Source of the DNA: Mycobacterium hubeiense
GTDB taxonomy: Bacteria > Actinomycetota > Actinomycetes > Mycobacteriales > Mycobacteriaceae
Assembly: GCF_002838065.1 (NCBI RefSeq)
Contig: NZ_PIZU01000040.1
Location: 1 to 42,579, forward strand
Direction: 5' to 3'
DNA length: 42,579 nt
Part shown: positions 8,593 to 16,610 of the stretch, in pieces
Layout: each line of letters begins with the position of its first letter
How positions within the stretch are numbered: position 1 is the stretch's first letter
The notes under the pieces: model-generated
Seen by the model: the letters and a program-made list of their open reading frames with translations, nothing else
Told to the model about the DNA's origin: nothing
Database searches by the model: none
Translations under genes and position numbers: made by a program

Positions 8593-9036
8593 TCAGTCGG
8601 TGGTGTGGACGATCATCACGTCGGCCTTGGCCCGCGTGGCCACGCCGGCGGGCACCGAGAACAACCTGCCGAGTATCGCGTTCAGGCCGGCGTTGCCGAC
8701 CACCAGCAGATCGGCGTTGACCTGGTCGGCCAGATCGACCAGCGCGTGGACCGGCGCGTCCTGGATCGGGCGCTCCTCGATGTTCTTGGCACCGGCGGAT
8801 TTGGCGCGATCGCGGGCCACCCGCAGGATCTCGTAGGCGGGCGCGCTGCCCGTCACCTTGTATGCCTCGTCCTTGAGGACGTCGGCGGCCCGCTTGTCTT
8901 CGGCCTCCGGGAAGTACCCCGTCGCGATGATCAGCTTCGCATCCCATTCGGCGGCGATCTGGCCTGCGCGCTCGACCGCACGCAGCGATGACTCCGAGCC
9001 GTCAGTCCCGACCACGACGGTCTGATATGGCCCCAT
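8593..9036 (-). CDS. Universal stress protein (UspA family)
   Basis: A 147-residue single Usp domain. It begins YQTVVVGTDGSESSLRAVERA and ends VVGNAGLNAILGRLFSVPAGV. Usp proteins that bind ATP carry G-2x-G-9x-G(S/T). Here G-NA-G-N9 is present but the final element is SV rather than GS, so nucleotide binding may be weakened. In mycobacteria such proteins are commonly tied to hypoxia or dormancy, but no DosR-type box was identified here. It precedes the LLM oxidoreductase on the same strand and diverges from the PPOX gene. Confidence 0.85.
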   Translation of the reverse strand: MGPYQTVVVGTDGSESSLRAVERAGQIAAEWDAKLIIATGYFPEAEDKRAADVLKDEAYKVTGSAPAYEILRVARDRAKSAGAKNIEERPIQDAPVHALVDLADQVNADLLVVGNAGLNAILGRLFSVPAGVATRAKADVMIVHTTD

Positions 9037-9113
9037 TTACCCTCCCCGCATCGGCTACATCGAGACAGTAACGCTTCCACCCGCGACGACGGCCGAGAAT
9101 CGGCGGAGCGCAC

Positions 9114-9119
9114 TAGCCT
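9114..9119 (+). promoter_or_regulatory. Putative -10 box for the PPOX-family gene
   Basis: TAGCCT fits TANNNT and ends 7 bases before the ATG at 9127, the spacing expected of a leaderless mycobacterial transcript. The intervening GGCGGGC could instead act as a weak ribosome site. Confidence 0.35.
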
Positions 9120-9126
9120 GGCGGGC

Positions 9127-9552
9127 ATGGCCCTTTCCAAGGAAGAACGCGAACAGTTTCTGGCGGAGCCGCACATCGCGGCGCTGTCGGTGAATGCCGG
9201 CGACAAGCGTGGACCGTTGACGGTGCCGATCTGGTATCAGTACTCCCCCGGCGGCGAGCCGTGGGTGATCACCGGTGCCGGCTCGCGCAAGCACCGCCTC
9301 ATCGAGTCGGCCGGGGAGTTCACCCTGATGGTCGAACGCCTGGAGCCGACGGTGCGTTACGTCGCCGTCGACGGCCCGGTCAGCCGCATCGAGCCGAGCA
9401 CCGACGAGCAGCTCGTCGAGATGACCAAGCGCTACCTTGCGCCGGAAAAGGTGGAGCCGTACCTCGAATTCGCCCGTCGCGAGCACGGCGACAGCGTCGC
9501 GATCTACCTCAAGCCCCAGCACTGGCTGTCGGCCGACCTCGGGGCGATCTGA
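9127..9552 (+). CDS. Pyridoxamine 5'-phosphate oxidase-family (flavin/F420-binding split-barrel) protein
   Basis: A 141-residue split-barrel protein. It begins MALSKEEREQFLAEPHIAAL and continues VNAGDKRGPLTVPIWYQYSPGGEPWVIT, typical of mycobacterial PPOX-family proteins. SRKHRLIESAGEFTLMVE and VRYVAVDGPVSRIEPS follow as the second half of the barrel. The family binds FMN, F420 or haem-derived ligands; which one applies here is unknown. Only three bases separate its stop from the decayed methyltransferase that follows. Confidence 0.82.
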   Translation: MALSKEEREQFLAEPHIAALSVNAGDKRGPLTVPIWYQYSPGGEPWVITGAGSRKHRLIESAGEFTLMVERLEPTVRYVAVDGPVSRIEPSTDEQLVEMTKRYLAPEKVEPYLEFARREHGDSVAIYLKPQHWLSADLGAI

Positions 9553-9555
9553 CCG

Positions 9556-9986
9556 ATGTCGTCGCGGCATCTGCTGTTCGGGCTGCGGTACCGGCTCGAC
9601 TTCACGCCGTGGGACGGCCATCCGCTGACGCAGAGCCTGCGCGACAAGGTCGACGTCAACTTCGTGCAGGCCGACGTCACCCGGCTGAGCACCGAGGGCG
9701 TCGGCAAGGACTTCGGGTTCATCGTCGACAACGGCTGCCTGCACGGTATGAGCGACGAGGACCGCGACGCCTACGTCCGCGAAGTCACCGCGGTGGCCGC
9801 ACCCGACGCGCGGCTGCTGCTCGTCGAGTTCGTCAACGGCGGCTCATACGGTGTGCCCGGCATCGACCCGCAGGACGTGAGGCGGCGCTTCCGCCCACGT
9901 GGACGCTGCTGGACTCGGGCGACGAGCCGGGGATGGACCACAACCGCAGAAATCCGGTGCGCTACTACCTGTTTGCGCGGTCGTAG
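9556..9986 (+). pseudogene. Decayed class I SAM-dependent methyltransferase
   Basis: The start MSSRHLLFGLRYRLDFTPWDGHPL resembles mycobacterial class I methyltransferases. After QSLRD the sequence jumps directly to KVDVNFVQADVTRL. The part that should hold the glycine-rich SAM-binding motif (DxGxGxG) is absent, which suggests an in-frame deletion of several dozen residues. FIVDNGCLHGMSDEDRDAY and LLLVEFVNGGSYGVPGI follow. After DVRRRF near 9893 the expected C-terminus (PTWTLLDSGDEPGMDHN to YYLFARS) continues in another frame ending at 9986. One lost C in the CCC run at 9894-9896 would explain the break. Two lesions and no SAM motif argue for a pseudogene. Its end overlaps the convergent ligase gene by 22 bases. 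Confidence 0.65.
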
Positions 9987-11440
9987 AGCGCAGCCACATC
10001 CCGCAGGCTGACCTTCAGCGCGGGGTTGCGCGGTAGCTCGTCGACAACCGTGATCGCCACCGGAACATGGTGGCGCGGAAGCGATCTGCGGACCAGCTCC
10101 TGCAATTCGGACTCCGACGGCACCGCCATCCCCGGTTCCGGCTCGAACGCGGCGAACGGCACCTCGCCGAGTCGGTCATCGCGCACGCCGACCACACACG
10201 CGTCGTGCACTGCGGGATGCGAAACCAGAACGCGCCGAACCGTTTCCGGCAGAATCTTGAACCCGCCGCGGTTGATCGCCCCGTCGGCCCTGCCGTGGAT
10301 GGTGATGAAGCCGTCGGCGTCGATGGAGGCCAGGTCCATCGTGCGGATCCAATCCGGGCCGAGCAGAGCGATCTTGGCCTCCAGCAATCCTTGTTCGCCG
10401 GTCGGCACCTGTTCGCCGGTGTCCGGGTCGACGATGCGCACCTCGGTGTCCGGCAGCACCCGCCCGGAACTGGCCCGCTTGGTGGCGCCGAACTCCCGAT
10501 AAAGCTCTGGCGTCCACGTGCACACCGATCCGGCGAATTCCGTTGCGCCGTAGGCCAGCAACACCGGGATGCCGTACTTCTGCTCGAACGCGTCACGGAC
10601 GTCCGGGTCGAGCGGGCCGGCGGCGCTGATGACGAAGTCCAGCGACGACAAGTCCTCCGGCGGCAGGTCGGCGTCGAGCAGCATCCGGACGGCGGCGGGC
10701 TGCACGCCGCACCGCTTGATGCCGTAGGTCTTCACCGCACGCAACCAGCCGTCGACGCTGAACTTCTCCAGCAGCACCATCTGCTTGCCGACGTAGGCCC
10801 CCGTCACCAGCTGGCACACCCCGCCGATGCCGCCGAGCGGCCAGTACATCAGCTCGGGCGGATCATCCGGCGAGGCCTGGCCGCCGGTCACGCTGAACAC
10901 CGTGTGCTCCAGCACCGCCGCGTTGATCGCCTGCCGTTTCGGCGGCCCGGTGGTGCCGCTGGTGAGGATGTAGAGCGCGGCTGTCAGCGACGGTCGTGGT
11001 CTCGTGTTGTCCGTGACGTCAAGGCCCGCAACCGTTTCCACGCCCTCGGGCGAGATCGCGATACCCGTGCTGCCCACGCGTTTGGCGGCGTCGACAACGG
11101 GTGCGGTCCAGTCCTCGCGGTCGGCGACGACGGCGGCGAGATCAAGCTGCTCCACGTCGCGCGCGATGGACTCCGGCGACTGAAACGAATAGATCATCGC
11201 GACGGGCCGCGCCGCGGCGAGAAAGCCGACGACCGCGGCCGCGTGCGGTAACCGGTTGCGCACCACCAGCCCGACCGGGGCGTCGTCGGCGACGCCGGCG
11301 TCGCGCAGTCGGGCCGCGATCGCGTCAGCGCAGCCGGTGACCTCGTCGCCGGTGTACCAGCGGCCGTTGAACTCGATGCAGGGCCGCTCGCCGTAGCCGG
11401 CGAGCCTTGCCGCGAACGTTTCGGTAAAGCTTTCGGGCAC
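9965..11440 (-). CDS. AMP-forming acyl-CoA synthetase/ligase (ANL superfamily)
   Basis: A 491-residue adenylate-forming enzyme. The family activates a carboxylate as an acyl-AMP and transfers it to CoA or a carrier. The phosphate-binding loop is LTSGTTGPPK (159-168), the adenine motif YGATE (297-301), and the hinge region HGRADGAINRGGFKI leads into the C-terminal domain. The probable catalytic lysine is K476 in NPALKVSLR. It is shorter than the usual 520-560 residues, mostly in the N-terminal domain, but all core motifs are present. Substrate not readable; a fatty or aromatic acid is likely given the adjacent fadAB. It lies downstream of fadB behind a strong hairpin, so it is probably transcribed separately. 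Confidence 0.85.
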   Translation of the reverse strand: MPESFTETFAARLAGYGERPCIEFNGRWYTGDEVTGCADAIAARLRDAGVADDAPVGLVVRNRLPHAAAVVGFLAAARPVAMIYSFQSPESIARDVEQLDLAAVVADREDWTAPVVDAAKRVGSTGIAISPEGVETVAGLDVTDNTRPRPSLTAALYILTSGTTGPPKRQAINAAVLEHTVFSVTGGQASPDDPPELMYWPLGGIGGVCQLVTGAYVGKQMVLLEKFSVDGWLRAVKTYGIKRCGVQPAAVRMLLDADLPPEDLSSLDFVISAAGPLDPDVRDAFEQKYGIPVLLAYGATEFAGSVCTWTPELYREFGATKRASSGRVLPDTEVRIVDPDTGEQVPTGEQGLLEAKIALLGPDWIRTMDLASIDADGFITIHGRADGAINRGGFKILPETVRRVLVSHPAVHDACVVGVRDDRLGEVPFAAFEPEPGMAVPSESELQELVRRSLPRHHVPVAITVVDELPRNPALKVSLRDVAALYDRANR

Positions 11441-11460
11441 GCGGCCAATCTAGCGCGAGA

Positions 11461-11508
11461 AGACGCAGAATCGCATGAATCCGGTTGCCGGGATGCGATT
11501 CTGCGTCT
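11461..11508 (-). terminator. Perfect 16-bp stem-loop after fadB
   Basis: AGACGCAGAATCGCAT (11461-11476) and ATGCGATTCTGCGTCT (11493-11508) are perfect inverted repeats around a 16-base loop. The hairpin sits 15 bases beyond the fadB stop and before the next minus-strand gene. It has no U-tract, as is usual for mycobacterial terminators. It could act on either strand. Confidence 0.7.
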
Positions 11509-11523
11509 GCTCGGCGTGGGTGC

Positions 11524-13656
11524 TTAGGTCAGCGAGGCCGGCGGGTTGAACCGGTCGCCGTACTTGGCGGCCAGCTCCTTGGCCCGGGCCACGAACCCGT
11601 CCTTGCCGCCGGGGTAGCCGGCGATGTACTGCGCGGTGCCACCGGTCCACGGCGGGAAGCCGATGCCCATGATCGAGCCGATGTTGGCGTCGGCGGTTGA
11701 GGTGATCACGCCCTCGTCGAGGCATTTCTGGGTTTCCAGCGCCTCGGCGAACAGCATGCGGTCGATCATGTCCTGCAGCGGCATCTGCGAGCTGCCCGAC
11801 TTGAAGGTCTCCCGCAGCCCCGGCCACAGGCCGACACGCTTGCCGTCGGCGTACTCGTAGAAGCCGGCGCCCTTCAAGCGGCTGGGCCGCCCGATCTCGA
11901 TCATCTTCTCCACGACCGCCTCGGCCGGATGCGGCTCGTAGGTCTGGCCCGTGGCCTCGACGCCCTTGCGGGTCTCGGTCGCGATCTTGTGCATCAGCTC
12001 GAGGTTGAGCTCGTCGGACAGCTGCAGCGGCGGCGCCGGGTACCCGGCCTGGCTACCCGCCTGCTCGATGCTGGCCGGCTCGACGCCCTCGCCCAGCATC
12101 GCCAGCGCCTCGTTGATGAAGGTGCCGATGACGCGGCTGGTGTAGAAGCCGCGGCTGTCGTTGACGACGATCGGCGTCTTACCGATGGCCAGCGTGTAGT
12201 CGAACACCCGGGCCAGCGCCTCGTCGGAGGTCTTCTCGCCCTTGATGATTTCCACCAGCGGCATCTTGTCGACGGGTGAGAAGAAGTGGATCCCGATGAA
12301 GTCCTCCTGGCGCTTCACGCCGGTCGCGAGACCGGTGATCGGCAGCGTCGAGGTATTGGACCCGAGGATCGCGTTGGGCTCGACGATGTCCTCGATCTCC
12401 TGGAACACCTTGTGCTTGAGTTCCTGGTTCTCGAAGACGGCTTCGATGACGAAGTCGACGCCCTTGAGATCGGCGGCGTCGGCCGTCGGCGTGATGCGGT
12501 CCAGCAGCGCCTTGGACTTCTCCTCGGTGGTCTTGCCACGAGACAGCGCCTTGGCTTCGAGGTTTTCGGAGTAGCCCTTGCCCTTCTGCGCGGCCTCGAG
12601 GGTGACATCCTTGAGCACCACGTCGAAGCCGGCTTTCGCTGAGACGTAAGCGATTCCGGCACCCATCATGCCCGCGCCGAGCACGCCGATCTTGCGGATC
12701 GGCGTCTGGCCGATGCCCTCGGGACGGCTGCCGCCGCCGTTGATGGTCTGCAGGTCGAAGAAGAACGCCTGGATCATGTTCTTGGCGACCTGGCCGGTGA
12801 CCAGGCTGACGAAGTAGCGGCTCTCGATGCGCGTCGCGGCCTCGAAGTCCACCTGCGCACCCTCGACCGCCGCGTCCAGGATCGCCCGCGGCGCCGGCAT
12901 CGGCGCACCCTTGAGCTGCTTTTTCAGCAACGCCGGGAATGACGGGAGGATGCTCGCCAGGCCGGGGCTGCTCGGTGTGCCGCCGGGCATCTTGTAGCCC
13001 TGGGCATCCCACGGCTGGACGTGCGCGTCGGGGTTGGCCTTGATCCACGCTTTGGCGGCGGGCACCAATTCCTCGACGCTGCCGACCAATTCGTCGACCA
13101 GGCCGGTCTCTTTCGCCTTGGCAGGCTTGAACCGGGTGCCCTGAGACAGCACCTCCATGAAGGCCTTCTGGATCCCGAACATGCGCACCGTGCGGGCCAC
13201 GCCGCCACCACCGGGCAACAGGCCCAGCGTGACCTCGGGCAATCCGATCTGCACACCCTTGACATCGGCGGCGATGCGGTGATGACACGCCAGCGCGATC
13301 TCCAGACCGCCGCCAAGCGCCGCGCCGTTGATCGCGGCGACCACGGGCTTACCGAACGTCTCCAGCGTGCGCAGATCGGCCTTGATCGATTCGACCTCGT
13401 CGAACACGTCTTGCGCGTTCTCCGGGCCGACGTTGATCATCGACTTCAGGTCACCGCCGGCGAAAAACGTCTTCTTGGCGCTGGTGATGACGACGCCGGT
13501 GATCGAATCCTTTTCCGCCACAAGCCTTTCTACGGCGTTGTGCATCGACTCCTTGTAGTGCTCGTTCATCACGTTGGCCGACCCGGTCGGGTCGTCCAAC
13601 GTCAGGGTGACGATGCCGTCGGCGTCCTTGTCCCACGTGATGGTGTTCTCGGCCAT
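11524..13656 (-). CDS. fadB: Fatty acid oxidation complex alpha subunit: enoyl-CoA hydratase / 3-hydroxyacyl-CoA dehydrogenase
   Basis: A 710-residue bifunctional enzyme. Residues 1-190 form the enoyl-CoA hydratase domain, with GAALGGGLEIALACHHRIA carrying E119 and a second acidic residue E141 in LPEVTLGLLPGGGG. Residues from about 320 form the 3-hydroxyacyl-CoA dehydrogenase, with the NAD loop GVLGAGMMGAG (324-334) and the catalytic IGIHFFSPV (H457). NDSRGFYTSRV marks the C-terminal dehydrogenase domain. It hydrates trans-2-enoyl-CoA and oxidises the L-3-hydroxy product in beta-oxidation. It starts five bases after the fadA stop, so the two form an operon. An in-frame start 18 codons upstream lies inside fadA and is not favoured. 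Confidence 0.95.
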   Translation of the reverse strand: MAENTITWDKDADGIVTLTLDDPTGSANVMNEHYKESMHNAVERLVAEKDSITGVVITSAKKTFFAGGDLKSMINVGPENAQDVFDEVESIKADLRTLETFGKPVVAAINGAALGGGLEIALACHHRIAADVKGVQIGLPEVTLGLLPGGGGVARTVRMFGIQKAFMEVLSQGTRFKPAKAKETGLVDELVGSVEELVPAAKAWIKANPDAHVQPWDAQGYKMPGGTPSSPGLASILPSFPALLKKQLKGAPMPAPRAILDAAVEGAQVDFEAATRIESRYFVSLVTGQVAKNMIQAFFFDLQTINGGGSRPEGIGQTPIRKIGVLGAGMMGAGIAYVSAKAGFDVVLKDVTLEAAQKGKGYSENLEAKALSRGKTTEEKSKALLDRITPTADAADLKGVDFVIEAVFENQELKHKVFQEIEDIVEPNAILGSNTSTLPITGLATGVKRQEDFIGIHFFSPVDKMPLVEIIKGEKTSDEALARVFDYTLAIGKTPIVVNDSRGFYTSRVIGTFINEALAMLGEGVEPASIEQAGSQAGYPAPPLQLSDELNLELMHKIATETRKGVEATGQTYEPHPAEAVVEKMIEIGRPSRLKGAGFYEYADGKRVGLWPGLRETFKSGSSQMPLQDMIDRMLFAEALETQKCLDEGVITSTADANIGSIMGIGFPPWTGGTAQYIAGYPGGKDGFVARAKELAAKYGDRFNPPASLT

Positions 13657-13661
13657 GCTGG

Positions 13662-14873
13662 TTAAACCCTCTCGATGATGGTGGCCACGCCCATGCCGCC
13701 GCCCACGCACAGCGTGATCAGCGCGCGACGCGCCCCCCGGCGCTCGAGCTCGTCGACCATGGTTCCGGTGATCATGGCGCCGGTGGCGCCCAGCGGGTGA
13801 CCCATCGCGATGGCGCCACCGTTGACGTTGAGCTTCTCATCGGGAATGTTCAGGTCCTTCTGGAACTTGAGCACCACCGACGCGAACGCCTCGTTCAGCT
13901 CGAACAGGTCGATGTCGTCGACCGTCAGCCCGGCGCGGTCGAGCACCTTGCGGGTGGCCGGCGTCGGGCCGGTCAGCATGATGACTGGGTCCGCTCCGCT
14001 GGTGGCCGTCGCCACGATGCGCGCCCGCGGCGTCAATCCCTGTGACGCACCAGCTTTTTCGCTACCGACGAGCACCAGCGCGGCGCCGTCGACAATCCCC
14101 GAGCTGTTGCCGCCGGTGTGTACGTGGTTGATCTTCTCGACCCAGTGGTACTTCTGCAGCGCCACGTCGTCGAAGCCGCCCATCGCGCCGATGCCGTCGA
14201 ACGCGGTCTTGAGCTTGGCCAAGCCCTCCATCGTGGTGTCCGGGCGCATGTGCTCATCGTGATCGAGGATCACCAGACCGTTCTGGTCGCGGACCGGGAC
14301 GACGGACTTGGCGAAGTAGCCGCCCGACCACGCGGCCGCGGCGCGCTGCTGGCTGCGCAGCGCGTAGGCGTCGACATCCTCGCGGGAGAAGCCCTCGATG
14401 GTGGCGATCAGGTCGGCGCCGATGCCTTGGGGCACGAAGCCGATCTGATAATTGGTCTCCGGGTCGGTCGCCCAGGCGCCGCCGTCCGAACCCATCGGCA
14501 CACGGCTCATCGACTCCACGCCACCGGCGAGCACCAGGTCGTCCCAGCCGGAGCGGACCTTCTGCGCGGCGGTGTTGACCGCCTCCAGGCCCGAGGCGCA
14601 GAACCGGTTGAGCTGCACGCCGCCGGTGGTGTCGGGCAGGCCGGCGGCCAGCACCGCGGTGCGGGCGATGTCGCCGCCCTGATCGCCGACCGGCGAGACC
14701 ACACCGAGGATGACGTCGCTGATCAGCGTCTCGTCTAGGTCGGGATGGCGCCGTCGCAGCTCATCGATCAGGCCGGTGACCAGGCTGATCGGCTTGACCT
14801 CATTGAGCGAGCCGTTCTTCTGCTTACCGCGAGGCGTACGGATCGCCTCGTAGATGAAGGCTTCTTCAGACAT
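13662..14873 (-). CDS. fadA: Acetyl-CoA acyltransferase (thiolase), beta subunit of the fatty acid oxidation complex
   Basis: A 403-residue thiolase of normal length. It cleaves 3-ketoacyl-CoA with CoA, the last beta-oxidation step. The nucleophile is C92 in NRFCASGLEAVN, with the second catalytic pair H359 in GGAIAMGHPLGATG and C389 in LITLCVGGGMG. SVHT-type loop region and FELNEAFASV are also present. The ATG at 14871-14873 is preceded by AGGAAAA. An in-frame extension 29 codons upstream lacks family similarity. It is the first gene of the fadAB operon and faces hipB across a 216-base divergent intergenic region. Confidence 0.95.
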   Translation of the reverse strand: MSEEAFIYEAIRTPRGKQKNGSLNEVKPISLVTGLIDELRRRHPDLDETLISDVILGVVSPVGDQGGDIARTAVLAAGLPDTTGGVQLNRFCASGLEAVNTAAQKVRSGWDDLVLAGGVESMSRVPMGSDGGAWATDPETNYQIGFVPQGIGADLIATIEGFSREDVDAYALRSQQRAAAAWSGGYFAKSVVPVRDQNGLVILDHDEHMRPDTTMEGLAKLKTAFDGIGAMGGFDDVALQKYHWVEKINHVHTGGNSSGIVDGAALVLVGSEKAGASQGLTPRARIVATATSGADPVIMLTGPTPATRKVLDRAGLTVDDIDLFELNEAFASVVLKFQKDLNIPDEKLNVNGGAIAMGHPLGATGAMITGTMVDELERRGARRALITLCVGGGMGVATIIERV

Positions 14874-14999
14874 GAAGATTTTCCTGTTCAGATGGGTTGT
14901 TGGGGTCCTGTCCACGTGGACGGATGTCCGCTGTTCGGCCAGCCTAACAGGCTCGGCCAACCTGTTGGTTGGGCGGTCGGCAGCGCTGGATCCACCAGC

Positions 15000-15097
15000 A
15001 ACTGATGATCGGTATACGAATCATATGGCCTTGACAAACTGATGATCGAAATATCGTGCACTTACGCCCACGGTGCGTATGATCGCTATATGAATCA
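15000..15097 (+). repeat. Three TGATCG-centred repeats at 37-bp spacing upstream of hipB (candidate operators)
   Basis: TGATCGGTATACGAATCA (15006-15023) and TGATCGCTATATGAATCA (15080-15097) agree at 16 of 18 positions. A third, weaker copy starts at 15043. It shares AACTGATGATCG with the first (15000-15011 and 15037-15048). The three starts, 15006, 15043 and 15080, are exactly 37 bp apart. The outer copies are imperfect palindromes around GTATAC/CTATAT. The last covers the -10 box and start codon of hipB, which fits autorepression by HipB with HipA. Confidence 0.6.
15078..15083 (+). promoter_or_regulatory. Putative hipB -10 box (leaderless start)
   Basis: TATGAT lies with exactly 6 bases between its last T and the ATG at 15090. 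Transcription would begin at the A of the start codon. This decides the choice of 15090 over the in-frame ATG at 15042. A TTGACA at 15031-15036 is too far away to pair with this box. Confidence 0.5.
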
Positions 15098-15341
15098 CCA
15101 GGCGGCATTGGTCTACGACGCTGTTGAACTCGGCGAGCGCATCAGATTTGCACGCAAGGAAAAAGGCTTCCGACAGGATGAGCTCGGTGATCGGGTAGGC
15201 GTGACGCGAATGACGATATCTCGCCTCGAGCGCGGTGAGCCGGTCAGTGTCGACACCGCGCTGCGCGCGCTCTCGGAGTGCGGCTACGCGATCGCCGTGG
15301 CACCAAAGTTCACTCGAATGGCGGTGATCGATGCCGACTAG
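15090..15341 (+). CDS. hipB: HipB-like XRE-family antitoxin/repressor
   Basis: An 83-residue protein with one HTH_3 domain: GERIRFARKEKGFRQDELGDRVGVTRMTISRLERGEPVSVDTALRALSECG, given here in short as residues about 15-65. It matches the length and layout of HipB antitoxins, which bind operator DNA as dimers and bridge HipA molecules. Its stop overlaps the hipA start by 11 bases. The pair lies between fadA and dapC, which adjoin each other in the usual mycobacterial order, so it looks inserted. Third-position A/T content appears higher than in fadA and dapC, consistent with transfer. Confidence 0.85.
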   Translation: MNHQAALVYDAVELGERIRFARKEKGFRQDELGDRVGVTRMTISRLERGEPVSVDTALRALSECGYAIAVAPKFTRMAVIDAD

Positions 15342-16599
15342 ACGCCTAAACGTATGGCTGTACGGCATTCATGTCGCTCGGCTGAGCGAGCCGCGTCCCT
15401 TTCGACTCCGAATGGATTTCACGACTGACGCACTCGACGCATTCGGTGAGGGCAGCCGGGTCCTATCACTGTCGCTGCCGATCAGCAGAGAACCGGTTTT
15501 CGATGGAAAACGGCGAGCCGACAACGTCGTTTCGGCATTCCTCGAAGGCTTGCTGCCCGAAGGCAACGTTCGCCGACACCTGGCCACCGAGGCGAACGTG
15601 CCCGTGACCGACACGATGGGACTACTGCGAAAAGTTGGCGCCGAGTGCGCCGGCGCAATCCAGATCCTTCCCGACGGGGTCGAACCGGGTGACGGCCGCG
15701 TGCGCCGCCTCACCGCCGAGGAGGTCACGAGACTGGTCGCCGATCTACCGACCTATCACCTGCCGGACGGCACGACACCACAAGCGTCCCTGGCAGGAAT
15801 CCAAGACAAAGTCCTGCTCGTCTTGCTACCCGATGGTTCGTGGGGTTGGCCGGAAGACGGCGCACCGTCGACACACATCATCAAACCCGAGCCCCTCGGG
15901 GGCGCGTTGCAGCAGCTCGTACAAACCGAAGACTGGGCGCTGCGGGTGGCGAAGCACGCACGAATCGCAGCGGCGGAATCCGTCCTCACGAGGTTCGATG
16001 AGCGCGACGCGATCGTTGTCACCCGCTACGACCGCACCAAATCAGGGTTACGGCTACATCAGGAAGATTTCTGCCAAGCGCTTGGCCTCGACCCTCAAGC
16101 CAAGTACGAAAGCACCGCGGAGTTCCAAAGGTACGGCTCAAGACTTCGACGCGTTGCGCGGGCAGCCGCAGCGAGGTCACGTGACCCTGACGCATTTCGC
16201 ACCGCGCTACTCGAGGCCGTCACGCTCAATGTCGTGATTGGCAACGGAGACGCCCATTCGAAGAACTACTCGTTGCTGATTGACCGCGTGGGAAGCGTGT
16301 CTTTGGCGCCTGTCTACGACGCCGCACCCGTCATGCATCTCGATGCCAGGTACAAAGGCACTGGGCACATCATCAACGGCAAGACCAACATCGACGGAAT
16401 CGACGTCGAGGACCTAGCCAACGAGGGTGCCTCGTGGGGAATGTCGATGAGACGGGCCCGGACTACCACCGAAGAATCGATGGAACGTCTCCACGAATCG
16501 GTCGACCGGGTCCCGCTGCCACCTGGCGCCGAATATGTGAAGGCAAGGCTGAAGAGCCTATGGCTGCGGCGATCTTGGCCAGCAGCAACACCCAACTAG
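15331..16599 (+). CDS. hipA: HipA-like serine/threonine kinase toxin
   Basis: A 422-residue HipA-fold kinase. HipA of E. coli phosphorylates glutamyl-tRNA synthetase and causes dormancy; the target here is unknown. The N-terminal subdomain (1-100) includes EGLLPEGNVRRHLA. The ATP-binding loop is SLAGIQDKVLL (153-163); S153 aligns with the autophosphorylated S150 of E. coli HipA. IIKPE carries the ATP-binding lysine (K185). EDFCQALGLDPQAKYE (245-260) follows. The catalytic loop is GNGDAHSKNYSLL, with D307 and N312, and the metal-binding Asp is D330 in VYDAAP. All key residues are present, so it is probably active. dapC begins only 12 bases after its stop. Confidence 0.88.
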   Translation: MPTRRLNVWLYGIHVARLSEPRPFRLRMDFTTDALDAFGEGSRVLSLSLPISREPVFDGKRRADNVVSAFLEGLLPEGNVRRHLATEANVPVTDTMGLLRKVGAECAGAIQILPDGVEPGDGRVRRLTAEEVTRLVADLPTYHLPDGTTPQASLAGIQDKVLLVLLPDGSWGWPEDGAPSTHIIKPEPLGGALQQLVQTEDWALRVAKHARIAAAESVLTRFDERDAIVVTRYDRTKSGLRLHQEDFCQALGLDPQAKYESTAEFQRYGSRLRRVARAAAARSRDPDAFRTALLEAVTLNVVIGNGDAHSKNYSLLIDRVGSVSLAPVYDAAPVMHLDARYKGTGHIINGKTNIDGIDVEDLANEGASWGMSMRRARTTTEESMERLHESVDRVPLPPGAEYVKARLKSLWLRRSWPAATPN

Positions 16600-16610
16600 G
16601 CTCCACACTC

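Noticed and set aside
11929..13665. Long plus-strand open frames across fadB
   Set aside because: They are antisense to a gene with full catalytic motifs. They are rich in Arg/Gly/His as expected from GC-rich shadows and match no family.
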